64,000 nt of DNA from Adenophora triphylla var. japonica (lineage: Eukaryota > Streptophyta > Magnoliopsida > Asterales > Campanulaceae). A program made the position numbers and the translations under genes. Below the pieces are notes generated by a model. That model saw only the letters and a list, made by a program, of their open reading frames with translations, had not been told where the DNA came from and did not search any database. The DNA is taken from positions 310,001 through 374,000 of the forward strand of contig JAFEMH010000989.1 of NCBI GenBank assembly GCA_022495995.1, given 5' to 3'. This document shows positions 10,172-21,005 of this stretch, piece after piece (the first letter of the stretch is position 1; each line of letters begins with the position of its first letter).

Positions 10172-10541
10172 GAGTAAAAGACCCATTGTTTAGCCTGAAA
10201 ATCCGTTCGCCTGAGAAGAATTTTCGGCTGGATAGTTCTTATTTTTGGCCAGAAATAGTACTGTTTCGCTTTTGATCTATTTTGTGTTGTCCGGATTCTG
10301 CAGTTTTCGCTTGGAAATTTTGTTTTTGACCGGAAAATTGTTGCCTAAACAATCGCAATTGAATTCTGTGTGTTGGCGTTCGAAATCCATTCTAATTTTG
10401 GCCGAAAAATCGTAGTTTTGGCCGGAATTGTTGTTTTGCCAGATTCTGTTGACTAGAAAAAGTTGTTCCATTGGAAAAGTTGGGCCGTTTGCAATTCTGG
10501 CCAATTAAGAATTTTGTTGGAATCACAATTCTTGTTTTTCG

Positions 10542-11232
10542 ATGGAAGACGAAACTTTTGCAAGTGTTACTAATGAGGAGGAACGAACACACGCTGATGA
10601 GATCCCTCCCACCAACGAGATGCTTCCTCCTCCTCCACTTTTGACCAAGGGGCCACCTCCTCTCGGCATGACTCTCCGATCTTCTCGGAATCAGCCAGCT
10701 GTTGAGGGAGGCATTCCAAATTCTCCTCGTCGTCATCCAAGAGGGAAACGAACAAAGAACAAAGTTTCGAGTCAACTATGGCCCTCCTCACTAAGGCCGA
10801 TGACGTTCTCTGTAAAGCTTTCGCGAGCACCTTCTCCGGAACACCCTTGGCCTGGTTTCGTGAGCTAAAAAAGGGTTGCATCGATAGCTGGAGGGGCATG
10901 AGGAGGATGTTCCTAAACCACTTTGCCACGGCAGGAAGGAGGAAGAAGAGATTAACTGACCTTGCCAACATCGAGAAAGGGAAAAATGAGACCACTTTGA
11001 GCTATTATAACCGATTCCAAACCATGGCGGAGCAAGTGGAAGAAAGCCTCACAGACAGGGAGGTGATTGTTTGTTTCAACTCCAGATTGAGATCCGGACC
11101 ACTCATCTACGAACTCTCCGCCAGAGAGCCCAAGTCTAAATCTGATTTATTCAAGGTGGCATACGCCATTGCCATGACGAAAGAGAAAAGCAAGAAAAAA
11201 TCCGACAAGACGGAAACAGAAACAACTGGTAC
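10542..11232 (+). pseudogene. Gypsy gag, N-terminal part
   Basis: The ATG at 10542 starts a frame with acidic and Pro-rich text (about 108 residues). The conserved Retrotrans_gag domain is in a second, overlapping frame from 10778: ADDVLCKAFASTFSGTPLAW, then WRGMRRMFLNHF, LTDLANIEKGKNETTLSYY and a C-terminal Lys-rich run. The frame change near 10780 means one protein would need a shift. Gag forms the particle core. The reading frame is cut at 11232 by the solo LTR and resumes at 13445. Confidence 0.8.
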
Positions 11233-13439
11233 TGAAATTACCTGGATCGCGTGCGGGGACGCGGCGAGCGATTTTCGCAAACTTGGGACCTCGATGAATG
11301 AGAGAGAGGAGTCACCACGCCGTTTTGTATTATGAGCCTAAACTTTGAAAAGGGCTGGTTTGAAAAGGAGGTCGTTTTGATTGGTAGCCAAAACTTAGGA
11401 AAAGACTTTGAAAAATGGGATGTTTTGATTAGTAGCCAAAACATGGAAAAGACTTTGAAAAAGGGGATGTTTTGATTGGTAGCCAAAACTTGGAAAAGGC
11501 TTTATTTGGACCAGAGATTATTAGGTTCGGAGGTCACGTTACGTTTCGGGAAGAGTATGTTGAGATCACCCGAAATGCCTCGTATGACGAGTCTTTCTAC
11601 CTTTCTCGAAAAATGTGAGTGTGTGTGTTTGTGTTGCATTTTGAAAAGGAGCTTGAATGACAAGCTTTAATCTTGGTTTGAATGACAAACGTTGATTTGT
11701 GATAAAAGCGAGCATTTGAATGACAAACGTCGATTTTGAGTTTGAAAAGGGGTTCGAAAACTAACTTGAATCTTTAGTTTGAATGACAAACGTTGATTTT
11801 TGTAAAAAGAGCGTTTGAATGTCAAACATCGGTTTTAAGTTGGAAATGAGCGTTTGAATGTCAAACGTCGGTTTTTGAGTTGGAAATGAGCGTTTGAATG
11901 TCAAACGTCGATTTTTGAGTTGGAAATGAGCGTTTGAATGTCAAACGTCGGTTTTTGAGTTGGAAATGAGCGTTTGAATGTCAAACGTTGGTTTTTGAGT
12001 TGTTTTAAAAAAGGGTTCGAATGACGAACTTTGAATCTTTAGTTTGAATGACAAACGTTGATTTTGGTAAAAGAGGGTTTGAATGTCAAACATCGAGTTT
12101 TTACGTTGTTTTGAAAAGGAGTTCGAATGACGAACTTCGATTTTGAACCGGGCATTACAATGTTACCAATTTTATGAAAAAAGGTAATAAATGAGATGCG
12201 ATCAACGAGTCGTTTTGTGACTAGGACATTTGTAAGTAAAATACTATCAACAAACCAAACGGCTTGGACTTGTAAATGACAATATTGAAATGCGGTATCA
12301 ACGGATCGAACGATTCGGACCATAAAAATGCGATTGACGAGCCAAACGGCTTGGATTTGTAAAGGTGCGTAAAGTAAATGACAATATCAACGGATCAAAT
12401 GATCCGGACTTTGTAAATGACAATCACGAACCAAACGGTTCAGACGATAAAAGTGCGAATCAACGGATCGAACGATCCGGACGATAAATAACAGAAAAGT
12501 AGAAAAAGGGACTTGAACGCCATTTTAACCCAAAATTACTTCTCTTACGGGAGAGAAGATGATTAGGGACTAAAACGTATCAAGTCCCGTAGAAAGCATT
12601 ACGTCTACATTTTGAGAGTTTCGACCGGATCGAAAGTAGCGTTTGACGCGTAAATCAAGGCGAAACGGAGTTTTAGAGAGAGAGAGAGTGTTACCTATGG
12701 CTAGGGATTGACTCTTTGGCTTGGAAGGCGTATACGGGATACGATTTAGTGTTTGGAAGGTGTTTCGGAAGTGTTTGACTCATGTTTGGCCGGAAAACGT
12801 GTTTTCACGCAAATCGAGGCATTTTCGAGGCTCGAGAGGGAGTAAAGGCTGCTAGAATCGTGGGGTTTTTGAGGAGGGGTAATATTTTTGTGTCCTTTTG
12901 ACTGAATGACAGCCTCTGTATTTATAGGGGTAAATTTGCAATACAGGGCGGACGGCCTATGTTTCAATTGGGGAGTTTTTGGGTATTTTGAAAATTGCAG
13001 GGGCTTGATAAGGATTTTGGTTTTTCATGTAAAACTGGCCGGACGGCCTATGTTTCAATTTCAGGAGTATTTTAGTTTTTTCACCCTTGAATTTGATTGA
13101 TGGGGATGGGGTAGGCTGTGCATGTGTGCCACGTGTCCCTGTGAGTCATCAAGTTAGGGTTTTTTATCCCATTAATTCCGGTTTTGACTGTTTCTAAATA
13201 ACTGTCCGAAAAATGTCTGGAACGGCCCCGAAAAGTCCCGGAAATTGCATTTTTCGAGGAAAGTGATACTTTTACATGTGATAACGTGTGTTGAGTACAC
13301 TTTGGATTTGGGATGCACGGGGCGGTCCTGGGAAGTCTCGTTGACTCGGGAATGGGGAGTTTACGAATTCCGGTTAACTTGGAAAAGAATTCCGATTAAC
13401 TTTTAATGGATTTTAACGATCCGAATTTGGGTACTTACA
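11233..13439 (-). mobile_element. Solo LTR inserted in gag
   Basis: The 2207-bp block starts TGAAATTACC and ends GGGTACTTACA. It is flanked by perfect GGTAC duplications (11228-11232 and 13440-13444). On its minus strand it begins TGTAAGTACCC, like the LTRs at 26726 and 39753 (TGTAAGTGCTCC). It also shares conserved blocks with them (11308-11321 and 11521-11553), so I give it the same orientation and regard it as a related family. Internal LTR-LTR recombination would have removed the rest of the element. Confidence 0.9.
11640..12150. repeat. Minisatellite inside the solo LTR
   Basis: Imperfect tandem units of about 40 bp, each containing GTTTGAATGTCAAACGTCGG and TTTTTGAGTTGGAAATG, are repeated roughly ten times. 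GTTTGA and TCAAAC make a small inverted repeat in each unit. A second, looser array (about 12190-12490) repeats AACGGATCGAACGATCCGGAC-like text, again self-complementary. Confidence 0.8.
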
Positions 13440-13444
13440 GGTAC

Positions 13445-13820
13445 CAACCAGGGTTCAAACAGAAGATGCTACAAGGGAAAAAACAGAACGCGGGGAACTT
13501 AAAAGACTGAGATCTTCACCCCTCTCACCAAGCCTATCACTGAAATTATGCAATTGGAGAATCTTTCGAATCCCCGTACACTCAGTGACCAACCAAAGTA
13601 CCCACGTGACCCTTCTAAGCACTGTGATTTCCACAGAGACTATGGTCACAACACCGAGAACTGCTTCGCCCTCAAGAAAATGATCCAGAAGTGGGTTGAT
13701 GAAGGCAAACTTGATCGCTACGTCTTAAAGAAGGATGGCAAGCGAAAAAGGCAAAAAGCCAATGATGACAAGATTACTGATGAAGAAGAAGACAGGCATC
13801 CTAGGGACAAATTCCATTAG
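13445..13820 (+). pseudogene. Gypsy gag, C-terminal zinc-finger part
   Basis: After the solo LTR the gag continues with FTPLTKPITEIMQLE, then the plant Gypsy gag knuckle HCDFHRDYGHNTENC and the helix FALKKMIQKWVDEGKL. A Lys/Asp/Glu-rich tail ends at a stop at 13820. The CxxH...GH...C finger is the nucleic-acid-binding signature of Tat/Athila-type gags. A stop lies between the junction and FTPL in the expected frame, so the gag was probably already defective before the insertion or soon after. Confidence 0.8.
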
Positions 13821-15109
13821 AATCTCTTAGACACAGTTCTGTCCATCTTAGATATAGCCCCTCATCTCGTCATAACGGCCAGAACTCGGGGGCCCAGCTA
13901 TGACTTGAGACAAGGAGAGCTACGGGACCTAGACGAACTAGTTGGAAGTGAGATACTAGATGGTCATAAAGACAACAATGATACAGTTCTGTCCGTCTTA
14001 GATACAACCCCTCATCTCGTCAACGGCCAGAACTCGGGGGCCAACTATGACTTGAGACAAGGAGCGCTGCGGGACGCAGACGGACCAGTTGAGTTGATTA
14101 TTTCTACAAACAATGAAATTCAAATTCAAATTATAGCAAGAGCAATGTACTTTCGTTAATTCTAGTTTTAGTCTATTTTTATGTAATTTGTGTTGGTTAT
14201 CATTGTTAGTTTTTACTTTTCCTTGCAAGGTAGGATTGCAATTTGATGTAATCGCTTCAATTTATGAAACTTACTTCGTCAACATGCAAATCAACTACCA
14301 AGACTAACACTTGAAGACGAGGAACCCTCCTTGGCCTTCGAAAGGGCAAGCTCCCCCTATTTTATCACCCAAGACCCATGACCAAGCGAGTTTTCTCCTC
14401 GTCATGGATAGGTAAGAGCAAACCGTCTAAAATCTATATACGAGTCAACTTCCTCGGCATAAGTAGATAAAAAAGAAGAAAACCCAACATCACGACGAGG
14501 AAACCCCTCGACTCAACGACTAACGCGGCAAATAGTCTAAAATCTATGTACGATTCATCTTTCTCGACATAAGTAGATGAAAAAGAAGAAATCCCAACGT
14601 CACGACGAGGAAACCCCTCGACTCAACGACTAACGCGACAAACCATCTAAAATCTATGTGCGAGTCATCTTCCTCGACATAAGTAGAAGAAAAAGAAGAA
14701 AGCCTAACGTCTTGACGAGGAAACCCCTCAAAACGACTGCCGACAGACACATCCTAGACCTATATACGAGTCACCTTCCTCGTCATAGAGAGATGAAAAA
14801 GAAGCATCCTCTAGGCATGCCAAGGAACCCTCCTCGGCCTAATGACCCAAAATTACCAAGCGTTGAAGTCCGAACAAACTTCCTCGGCTTTCCAAAATTG
14901 TTTTGACACTTGGCGAGTATTCAACATACAAAACATTCAAAAACGAGTTACAAAGCTCGCAACTAAAATGGGTGAAATGACCATCTCTTAAGACGAGTTC
15001 ATAGCTCGCACCCAAATATAGGTCAAAATCGACCTTAGGGTATGACTTCTCAGACAAAGACTAAACTTCCTTCTTTTACTTCGATGCAAGCAAGGAAGTT
15101 GGGGGTCAC
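13821..15109 (+). repeat. Two tandem-repeat arrays between gag and 3' LTR
   Basis: Two copies of a roughly 140-bp unit (about 13830-14095) share ACAGTTCTGTCC, CCCTCATCTCGTCA and GGCCAGAACTCGGGGGCC. A second array has four copies of a unit of about 109 bp beginning near 14426, 14535, 14645 and 14752 (key text CTAAAATCTAT, then CGACATAAGTAGATGAAAAA and GACGAGGAAACCCCTC). Pol would be expected here but is absent. A purine-rich stretch (about 15091-15106) precedes the 3' LTR. Confidence 0.8.
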
Positions 15110-15441
15110 TGTGCGGAATATAATTCTCCCCCTATTAAATACCTCTAAAAATAAGAAAATCAATTAGCACACAGAATTCTAATTCAATAGGGATTTATTA
15201 TAACTCAAGAAGTCTTATTTGGAGCGGACTCCTAGCGGGCTAAGAAATCTAAATTAGACAAAGATTCACTCTCCTAATACAAGTCAGCTATGGAACTCGT
15301 ATTCTTGGAGGACACGCCACTTGCTATAAATAATGGTCAAATTCCTCGCACAAAAAATCCATTCGTCGTTCGTCCAGAAATTCAACGCCGCATTCTCGAC
15401 TGATCAAGTACCCCTGATACCGCTCATTTTTTACTGCATCA
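15110..15441 (+). repeat. 3' LTR of the TR-GAG element
   Basis: It is 332 bp, from TGTGCGGAATATAATTC to ACTGCATCA, and pairs with 9814-10148. The sequence after it (TCAGTCTCAAATCC) is not related to the left flank. Confidence 0.9.
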
Positions 15442-15617
15442 TCAGTCTCAAATCCAAATGAATATTCATTTTGGCCGACAACTAATTCTACCATGAAACT
15501 TAACGGAAAACATACACGGATGTAAAAAAAAAAAAAAAAGTGGATTGTTGGATAGAAATGAGAAGTTATTAAGTAACTAAGTTTTATAGCTTATTTTTTT
15601 TTTTTTAAGAGAGAGTA

Positions 15618-16537
15618 CTAGGCATGGGCAATCGGTTTCCGGTTCCGGTTCCGAACCGTCGGTTCCGGTTTCGGGAAAGGGGAGAACCGAGATGGAATCG
15701 TCAAAATCCGGTTCCCGGTTTCGGTTCCTTGATGCCGGTTCCGGTTCCACGATTTTCCGGTTCTTTTGTTGTACTTTTTTTTTTTTTTTGGAAATCTGCA
15801 CACATGGGCGACCGCCCAAGAGAAGTGGGCGACCGCCCAACACCAAATTCAAGGTTTTTGAAAAACTTCTGTATTATCACTGCCACATTTGATGAATTAA
15901 GACTATCCCCAATTTTATCCAAGTCTCCAGAAACTGCTGTACTATCACAGACATTTTCTTCATTTACTTTAAGTTTAACATCCACAGTTGATTCTTCAAC
16001 ATTAGTAATCTCAGTAACAGAAAGCCCACTTTCTTCTTCTAATGGAACCCCATTTTCCGACGCCATTTCCAAAGAAAATCCTCTACAGATAAAGTGGAAA
16101 TCACAGCACCACTTCAGTTAAAAATGAATTTCAGAGTAGAATGACAACAAATGTACACAATTCAACTCCAAAAACTACTATACATTCTTACTCTAATAGC
16201 ATTTTGGACAAATTTCGATAAAATAAACAAACCCCAGATCAAGTTTAATAAAATTGGATTCGAGAAGTTGATAACATCTTAGATTTAGAACGGGCAAATT
16301 TCGATTTTTTTTGAATTTTCGGCAAGAACCGCCGGTTCTCCGGTTTCGAACCGCCGGTTCCCCGGTTCCGGTTCCGATTCCAAAACCGGCGGTTCACGGT
16401 TTTCTGAAAAGAGGAACCGAGACTGAACCGTGAACCGGCCGGTTTCGGTTCTTGCCGGTTCTGATTCTGTTGGTTCCGATTTCGGTTCGGTTCTCCGATT
16501 TCGCTCGGTTCCGGTTTCGATTTGCCCATGTATGTCT
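15618..16537. mobile_element. hAT-like non-autonomous DNA transposon
   Basis: Both ends carry the inverted word CATGGGCAA-TCG (15623-15634 and complement 16517-16530). Next to each is a long run of CCGGTTC/AACCGG variants (15631-15765 and 16320-16515), a subterminal repeat pattern seen in plant hAT elements. The direct repeat AGAGAGTACT flanks it (15610-15619 and 16538-16547) and may contain an 8-bp hAT target duplication. The exact ends are ambiguous by a few bases. The interior holds one unassigned minus-strand frame and two copies of a GC palindrome (15805-15839). Confidence 0.6.
15701..16072 (-). pseudogene. Unassigned 123-residue frame inside the hAT-like element
   Basis: The frame starts MEMASENG and is acidic (EEESGLSVTEITNVEE) up to about residue 75. 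It then runs into the translated GC palindromes and poly-Lys from an A-tract, which do not look like protein. The first part could be a captured exon or the N-terminus of a lost transposase; I do not recognise it. Confidence 0.3.
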
Positions 16538-16617
16538 AGAGAGTACTCCCTCTTACAATGTTTTAGAACTAATTGGTACAAAATATATGTCGCTGACAAA
16601 ACCCATGTCATTAACTA

Positions 16618-16870
16618 CTCACTTCGTCCCACAATGTACACCGTTTAACTTTTTTGGTCAACTAATTCATTCTTTGACCATGAATATCTAAATATCTAAA
16701 TATTTTTATACAATCCTGAAAATTATTATTGATAATATTTTTAATAGTGAAACAATAATAATTTTTATAATGCATATAAATATCTAGATATTCATTAATA
16801 AAATTATGATAAAAAATTGATTCAATTGACAAAAAATGTGTCAAACTGTGCACATTGTAGTGGAACGGGC
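16618..16870. mobile_element. Stowaway-like MITE
   Basis: It starts CTCACTTCGTCCCACAATGT and ends with the imperfect inverse ACATTGTAGTGGAACGGG. It is AT-rich and about 250 bp long, with no coding capacity. A TA precedes the left end. Confidence 0.7.
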
Positions 16871-17018
16871 ATATACCTTCTTTTTTTTTTTAATCCAATG
16901 TAAGAGAAATATACAATGAATGAAGACATATTTGGTACTTTCTTTATAAAGTTATAATTTAAAAATAATTATTTTTCTTAATATTTGTGAAAACTGTAAA
17001 AAAAAAAAAAAAATTGTA

Positions 17019-17300
17019 CTCCATCCGTCCCTGTCGAGTGGATACTTATTTCCTTTTTGGTCCGTCCCATCCCAATGGAGATTGTCCAAAATAGAAGGAA
17101 ATCTTTACTATTTTCTCCACTCATTCTCTCTCCTATTTTACTTTTTCACTCATAACACCAATCAAATCACTATTTCTCTCACTCATTCTCTCTTCTATTT
17201 AATTTTTCATACTCACAATATTTTTTTTCATTTTTTATCTCTCTTATTTTTTTTAATTTGTATTCAAATTTTTGATATCCCCTCGATTGAAACGGAGAGA
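17019..17300. mobile_element. Stowaway-like MITE
   Basis: It starts CTCCATCCGTCCCTGTCGAG and ends CTCGATTGAAACGGAGAG, an imperfect inverted pair. The interior contains the repeated CACTCATTCTCTCTCCTATT text shared by other Stowaway copies in this window. Confidence 0.7.
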
Positions 17301-17967
17301 ATATTTTGGACAGAAAGAGAATAATAAGTTTAATGTATTTTGGACAGAGAAAGAGAATAATAAGTTTAATAGTTAAGTGACATGACACACCTAATAAAGC
17401 ATGAAAGAGTCAACTATAAGCTATTAGTGCGTACAAGTTGCATGAGTTATCAGCAACTGTACTAGTGGCTGTCACATAGATTTCATGCAACTAGCTCTTC
17501 TAGAATAGACTTATACCCTCAATTATTTCTCAGTTTTTGGAAACATTATTTCACTTTCATTTTTAATATTTGTATGATAGCCTCAATTTGATTCTTAAAT
17601 TTAAAATAGTCATTTATTTTGAGACGGACGAAATACTTTATTTATCCCACAATATATTTTTTGGTTAATTTGATTAAAGTTGATCAAAATTTCCTAAAAT
17701 CTGATTAATCTTATAAAATTTCAAGAATTGTTACTGAAAATATATCTTATGGAGTATAAATAAAAAAAATAAAAAATTGGAATGTCAAGAATAAAATAAA
17801 TTTTAATATTTTTTTGTTAAAACCTTAGTAAATTGATTAAAATAATTTAAAGATGTGATATTTATTATAGGTGAGGAAGGGAGTGTATTGCATTAGACAT
17901 TAGCTGGTCCATACCTCCATATAGTTGGGGGTCAGTCGAGTCGTAGGCAGACCGAATAAGTATGAAT
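17301..17967. other. AT-rich intergenic sequence
   Basis: I see no gene. A 29-bp direct duplication (ATTTTGGACAGA...AAGTTTAAT) at about 17312-17367 and a decayed MITE-like stretch with GAGACGGACGAAATAC near 17620 are the only structure. Confidence 0.5.
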
Positions 17968-17986
17968 TAAATTACTATATGATTGT

Positions 17987-18319
17987 ACCAAAGTGGCCTT
18001 GGCCTAATGGTATGTTGGTGGCCTCCCGAAGGAAAGGTTCGATTCGGTCATTAAGGGAGTTCCTGGTTTAATTCTACCTTGGTTCAGTCCTGGCATAGGC
18101 ACATCCATGCGGTTAAGAGACGGCATTCTTGAGGCATATCCTCAGTGTGGGGAGTTCGTATCTTGGCAGGAGCAGCTGGAGCAGCCAATTGGTGTTGTAA
18201 GAGTGATGTAATTGCCTCGGCAGGAGCAGCTGGAGCAGCCAATTGGTGATGTAAGAGTGAGTACCTGGTGGTCCAGGATTGATCCGGCGAAGCTGGGGGA
18301 ACCTGGGTAATCAAAAAAA
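17987..18319 (+). mobile_element. tRNA-derived SINE with 19-bp target duplication
   Basis: The 333-bp body is flanked by perfect copies of TAAATTACTATATGATTGT (17968-17986 and 18320-18338). The 5' part has a degenerate A box (TTGGCCTAATGGT) and a clear B box (GGTTCGATTC), the internal RNA polymerase III promoter of tRNA-derived SINEs. The 3' end is a short A-rich tail (TCAAAAAAA). A segment of about 54 bp containing GGCAGGAGCAGCTGGAGCAG is duplicated in tandem inside the body (18172 and 18220). It does not fold as a functional tRNA gene. Confidence 0.88.
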
Positions 18320-18339
18320 TAAATTACTATATGATTGTT

Positions 18340-18930
18340 TTAAATTGTAAAAAAATGTAAGGTTTTTTTTTTATTAATTCCATGAAATATTACAAAATCT
18401 AATTAAACAATTTTTTATTTCTAAACTGTAATAAAACGAAGCTATCATTATGCAAAATCAATAGTAAGTCAGCCAGTTAAAACTATCATATTTATTACTA
18501 TACTAGTACTAACTCCCTTGTCAAGGGCAGGGAGTGACGCCAACCCACTTGCGATTATACTAAATTTATTTTTTCATTTTTTAATCAAAATCGTCGTGAT
18601 AGTAAAAAAAATATTATGTCCCAATAAACGATTAAATAGGCACATTATCGACTGAAACGTATTTATGCATTATATAGATATGAAAAACAATAGACAGAAA
18701 TATTATTCAAACATGTAAACAGAAACTTCAAACTTCAAAATGATAAAACATATGATCATTAATCTCTTATTTACTTGGACATCGGTTATGGGGGAGTGGA
18801 AAGTTAAAAAGGGTTAAGGGGAGGGGGAATTCATGCCGTCAGATCATTTGTTGAGATTCAATCTCATCCGCTTTTTGTCTCAGCGGTTACCTTCATTGTC
18901 TATTGTAATATAAATGTTTGTATTAACTTG
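18340..18930. other. Intergenic sequence
   Basis: AT-rich sequence without a coding signal or recognisable terminus. A palindrome CCCTTGTCAAGGG lies near 18514-18526. Confidence 0.4.
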
Positions 18931-19336
18931 TAAAATGAAATTGCCGATTTATAAGTTAAAACCGTTAATTTATCAATTAAAATTCATGGTCATTCGAAAT
19001 TGAACAAAATTACACTTTTGTATCATTAAGTTTATATACACTTGCAATATGTGACAGAATATGTACTAAAAATTGCAATTTAGGCATTTATATTCACATT
19101 TTTAGTTGCAATCGGGTGTAAATTTGGATGTCTGTTAATGATAATGGACGAAAGTTAACAACTGTCAACGAAATTGACGGCAATATTAACTAACTTTTTC
19201 AAGAATTGCACTGGCCACCCCTAAAACTCAAATATTTTTCATTTGGCATTTTGACATGTTAAAAGTTTGTTGGTATGAAATTATAGGGGTTAATTTAAAA
19301 TTTCTAACGCTTAACTCATCATTTATTATTTATTAA
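18931..19336 (+). repeat. Repeat R, copy 1
   Basis: From about 19029 this block is homologous to 20707-21005 (direct) and, less closely, to the reverse complement of about 47740-48060. Landmarks are TGTTAATGAT, GTCAACGAAATTGACGG, CATTTGGCATTTTGACATG and the end TTATTATTTATTAA. It stops exactly where a Helitron-type 3' end begins (19337). Confidence 0.75.
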
Positions 19337-19875
19337 CTAATGTAACACCCGTGCGCTAAACGCACGACATGATACTTCGACAAAAAATTTAAACAAACTA
19401 CAAAAAGTGTATAACTACGAAGATTAATTTAAGAAAATAAATTTTAAAGGCAATTAATTGAAGAAAAATATAATGTCATTATTACCATAATAGTAATAGA
19501 GATTTCGGAAAATTTCTTTATACAAAACATTAAGTCATCTATTAATTTAAAGCTAAAAAAATCCTGGAAAGTAAAAAAACAAAAAAGAAGTAATAAACAT
19601 CTCCTAAAAATAAATATTTCAACAAAGAGATTTTTAGTTTTGAGGTATCAAAACAGACTATAAGTTCTTGAAGACGTGCTTCAATAGTTTCGCTATCTTT
19701 TCTGCTCCTGCACCTCCAACTCCATCAGGAACTTTTTGACTTGGCCATCAGTTGAAGGTCTTGTAAATGCCCCAATAAATTGCACCACTTTCTTGCATCA
19801 AACGTTCTTAAAGTTGGCAAAGAATACATGATAAATATTCTGTAAGTCATACGGGAGATCTACTTCAACTATATC
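19337..19875 (-). mobile_element. Helitron 3' end and partial body (Helitron A)
   Basis: Read on the minus strand the block ends with a hairpin CGTGCG-TTTAG-CGCACG, then GGTGTTACA and TTAG directly before T. This is the Helitron 3' layout with TTAG in place of the standard CTRR. Around 19660-19900 weak minus-strand coding-like text (KKFLMELEVQEQKR) may be a captured fragment; I cannot identify it. No Helitron 5' end is visible: the block is cut by the LTR-like unit at 19876. Confidence 0.55.
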
Positions 19876-20705
19876 TGTTGGGTTTTGGGGTTAAATGCGA
19901 GTTTGATTTTCGTACACGATTTGAAATTCATCTTTTGAGTCACAGACGAAACTTAGATCTTCTTCCTTGTTCTTCCTTGTGATGAATCAACAATGCTAGG
20001 CCTTCAAGCTTTAGGTGATAAAACAATCACCCTCTATCGATAATTCACACGTGAACGAACCAAGATCAAATTTTGTTGGATTGCTAGATGATCCCCCGAT
20101 TATTGAAACACCTTTCAATAATCTATGGCTAATATTGAAGAGTAGGTCTGCTGAGAAACGCGTTTCTCCATAACTATGGAGAAACGTGTTTTTAATAGCC
20201 AGAAGCTATGCGTTTGATAACCAGAAAAAAAATTACGATATCGAGTCTCCCAAAGGGTTACGAATATCCGAAGCTTTGGAACGGATATCCAGAAGCCTTT
20301 GGCGGATATCCGAAAAAAATAGATTTGAAGCCAAATCCAAGGCCAAGACCAGAAATTGCTTATTGAAGGTTTCTCGGATATCCGTAAACCTTCAAATGTA
20401 TATCCGAAACCATCAAATGAATATCCGAAACATTTTGAAAGTTTTACGGATATTCATTTTGAAGGTTTCGGATATCCGTAAACCTTTTCAAATGTATATC
20501 CAGAAACCATCAAATGAATATCCAGAAACATTTTGAAAGTTTCTGGACATTCATTTTGAAGGTTTCTGGATATCACTTTCATAAGCTTCTGGATATCCAG
20601 AATCCTTGGCCTGCATTGTCGCGCGACAAGTCGGGCCCCGTTTCTCCATAAGTTACAGAGAAACGCGTTTCTCCCCAGATTTTGTGAATATTGAAACACC
20701 TTTCA
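19876..20705 (-). mobile_element. Probable solo LTR with palindrome arrays
   Basis: The block starts TGTTGGGTTTTGGGG and ends CACCTTTCA. It is flanked by ATATC and ATATA (four of five bases equal). In minus orientation the U3 part carries two copies of the palindrome GAGAAACGCGTTTCTC (20153-20168 and 20658-20673), the 14-bp palindrome TTGTCGCGCGACAA (20616-20629), and many GGATATCC or GGATATTC words between 20260 and 20605. ATTGAAACACCTTTCAAT occurs near both ends of that part (20102 and 20692). Assignment as an LTR rests on TG/CA ends and U3-like structure only. Confidence 0.45.
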
Positions 20706-20706
20706 A

Positions 20707-21005
20707 TATACACTTGCAATGTGATACAAAATGTACTAAAAGTTGCAATTTGGACATTCATATTCACACTTTTAGTTGAAATCCAGTGTAAAATTGGATG
20801 TCTGTTAATGATGATGGACGGAAGTTAACAACCGTCAACGAAATTGACGGCAATATTAACGAACTTTTACAGGAATTGCACTGGCACCCCTGAAACTTAA
20901 CAATTTTTCATTTGGCATTTTGACATGTTAAAAGTTTGTTGGTGTGAAATCATAGGGGTTAATTTAAAATTTCTTACCCTTAACTCATCATTCATTATTT
21001 ATTAA
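20707..21005 (+). repeat. Repeat R, copy 2
   Basis: This is a direct repeat of 19029-19336 (from TATACACTTGCAAT to TATTAA) with some substitutions. Like copy 1 it ends exactly at a Helitron 3' terminus. Confidence 0.85.

Larger units (their letters stand above)
9814..15441 (+). mobile_element. Non-autonomous Gypsy LTR element with gag only (TR-GAG type)
   Basis: Short LTRs (9814-10148 and 15110-15441) bound a unit with a Gypsy-type primer site, a gag gene and repeats, but no protease, RT, RNase H or integrase. Removing the nested solo LTR (11233-13439 plus one GGTAC) leaves about 3.4 kb. This is the structure called TR-GAG in plants, where gag is kept and pol is supplied by another element. 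The flanks (GTCCC on the left, TCAGT on the right) do not match, so the target duplication is lost, or the two LTRs come from recombined copies. Confidence 0.85.

Noticed and set aside
17990..18060. A tRNA gene
   Set aside because: A and B boxes are present, but no cloverleaf or acceptor stem can be drawn; flanking duplication and tail show a SINE.
19660..19900. Captured replication-protein fragment in Helitron A
   Set aside because: Helitrons often carry such genes, but the readable residues are too few and broken to support a specific family.
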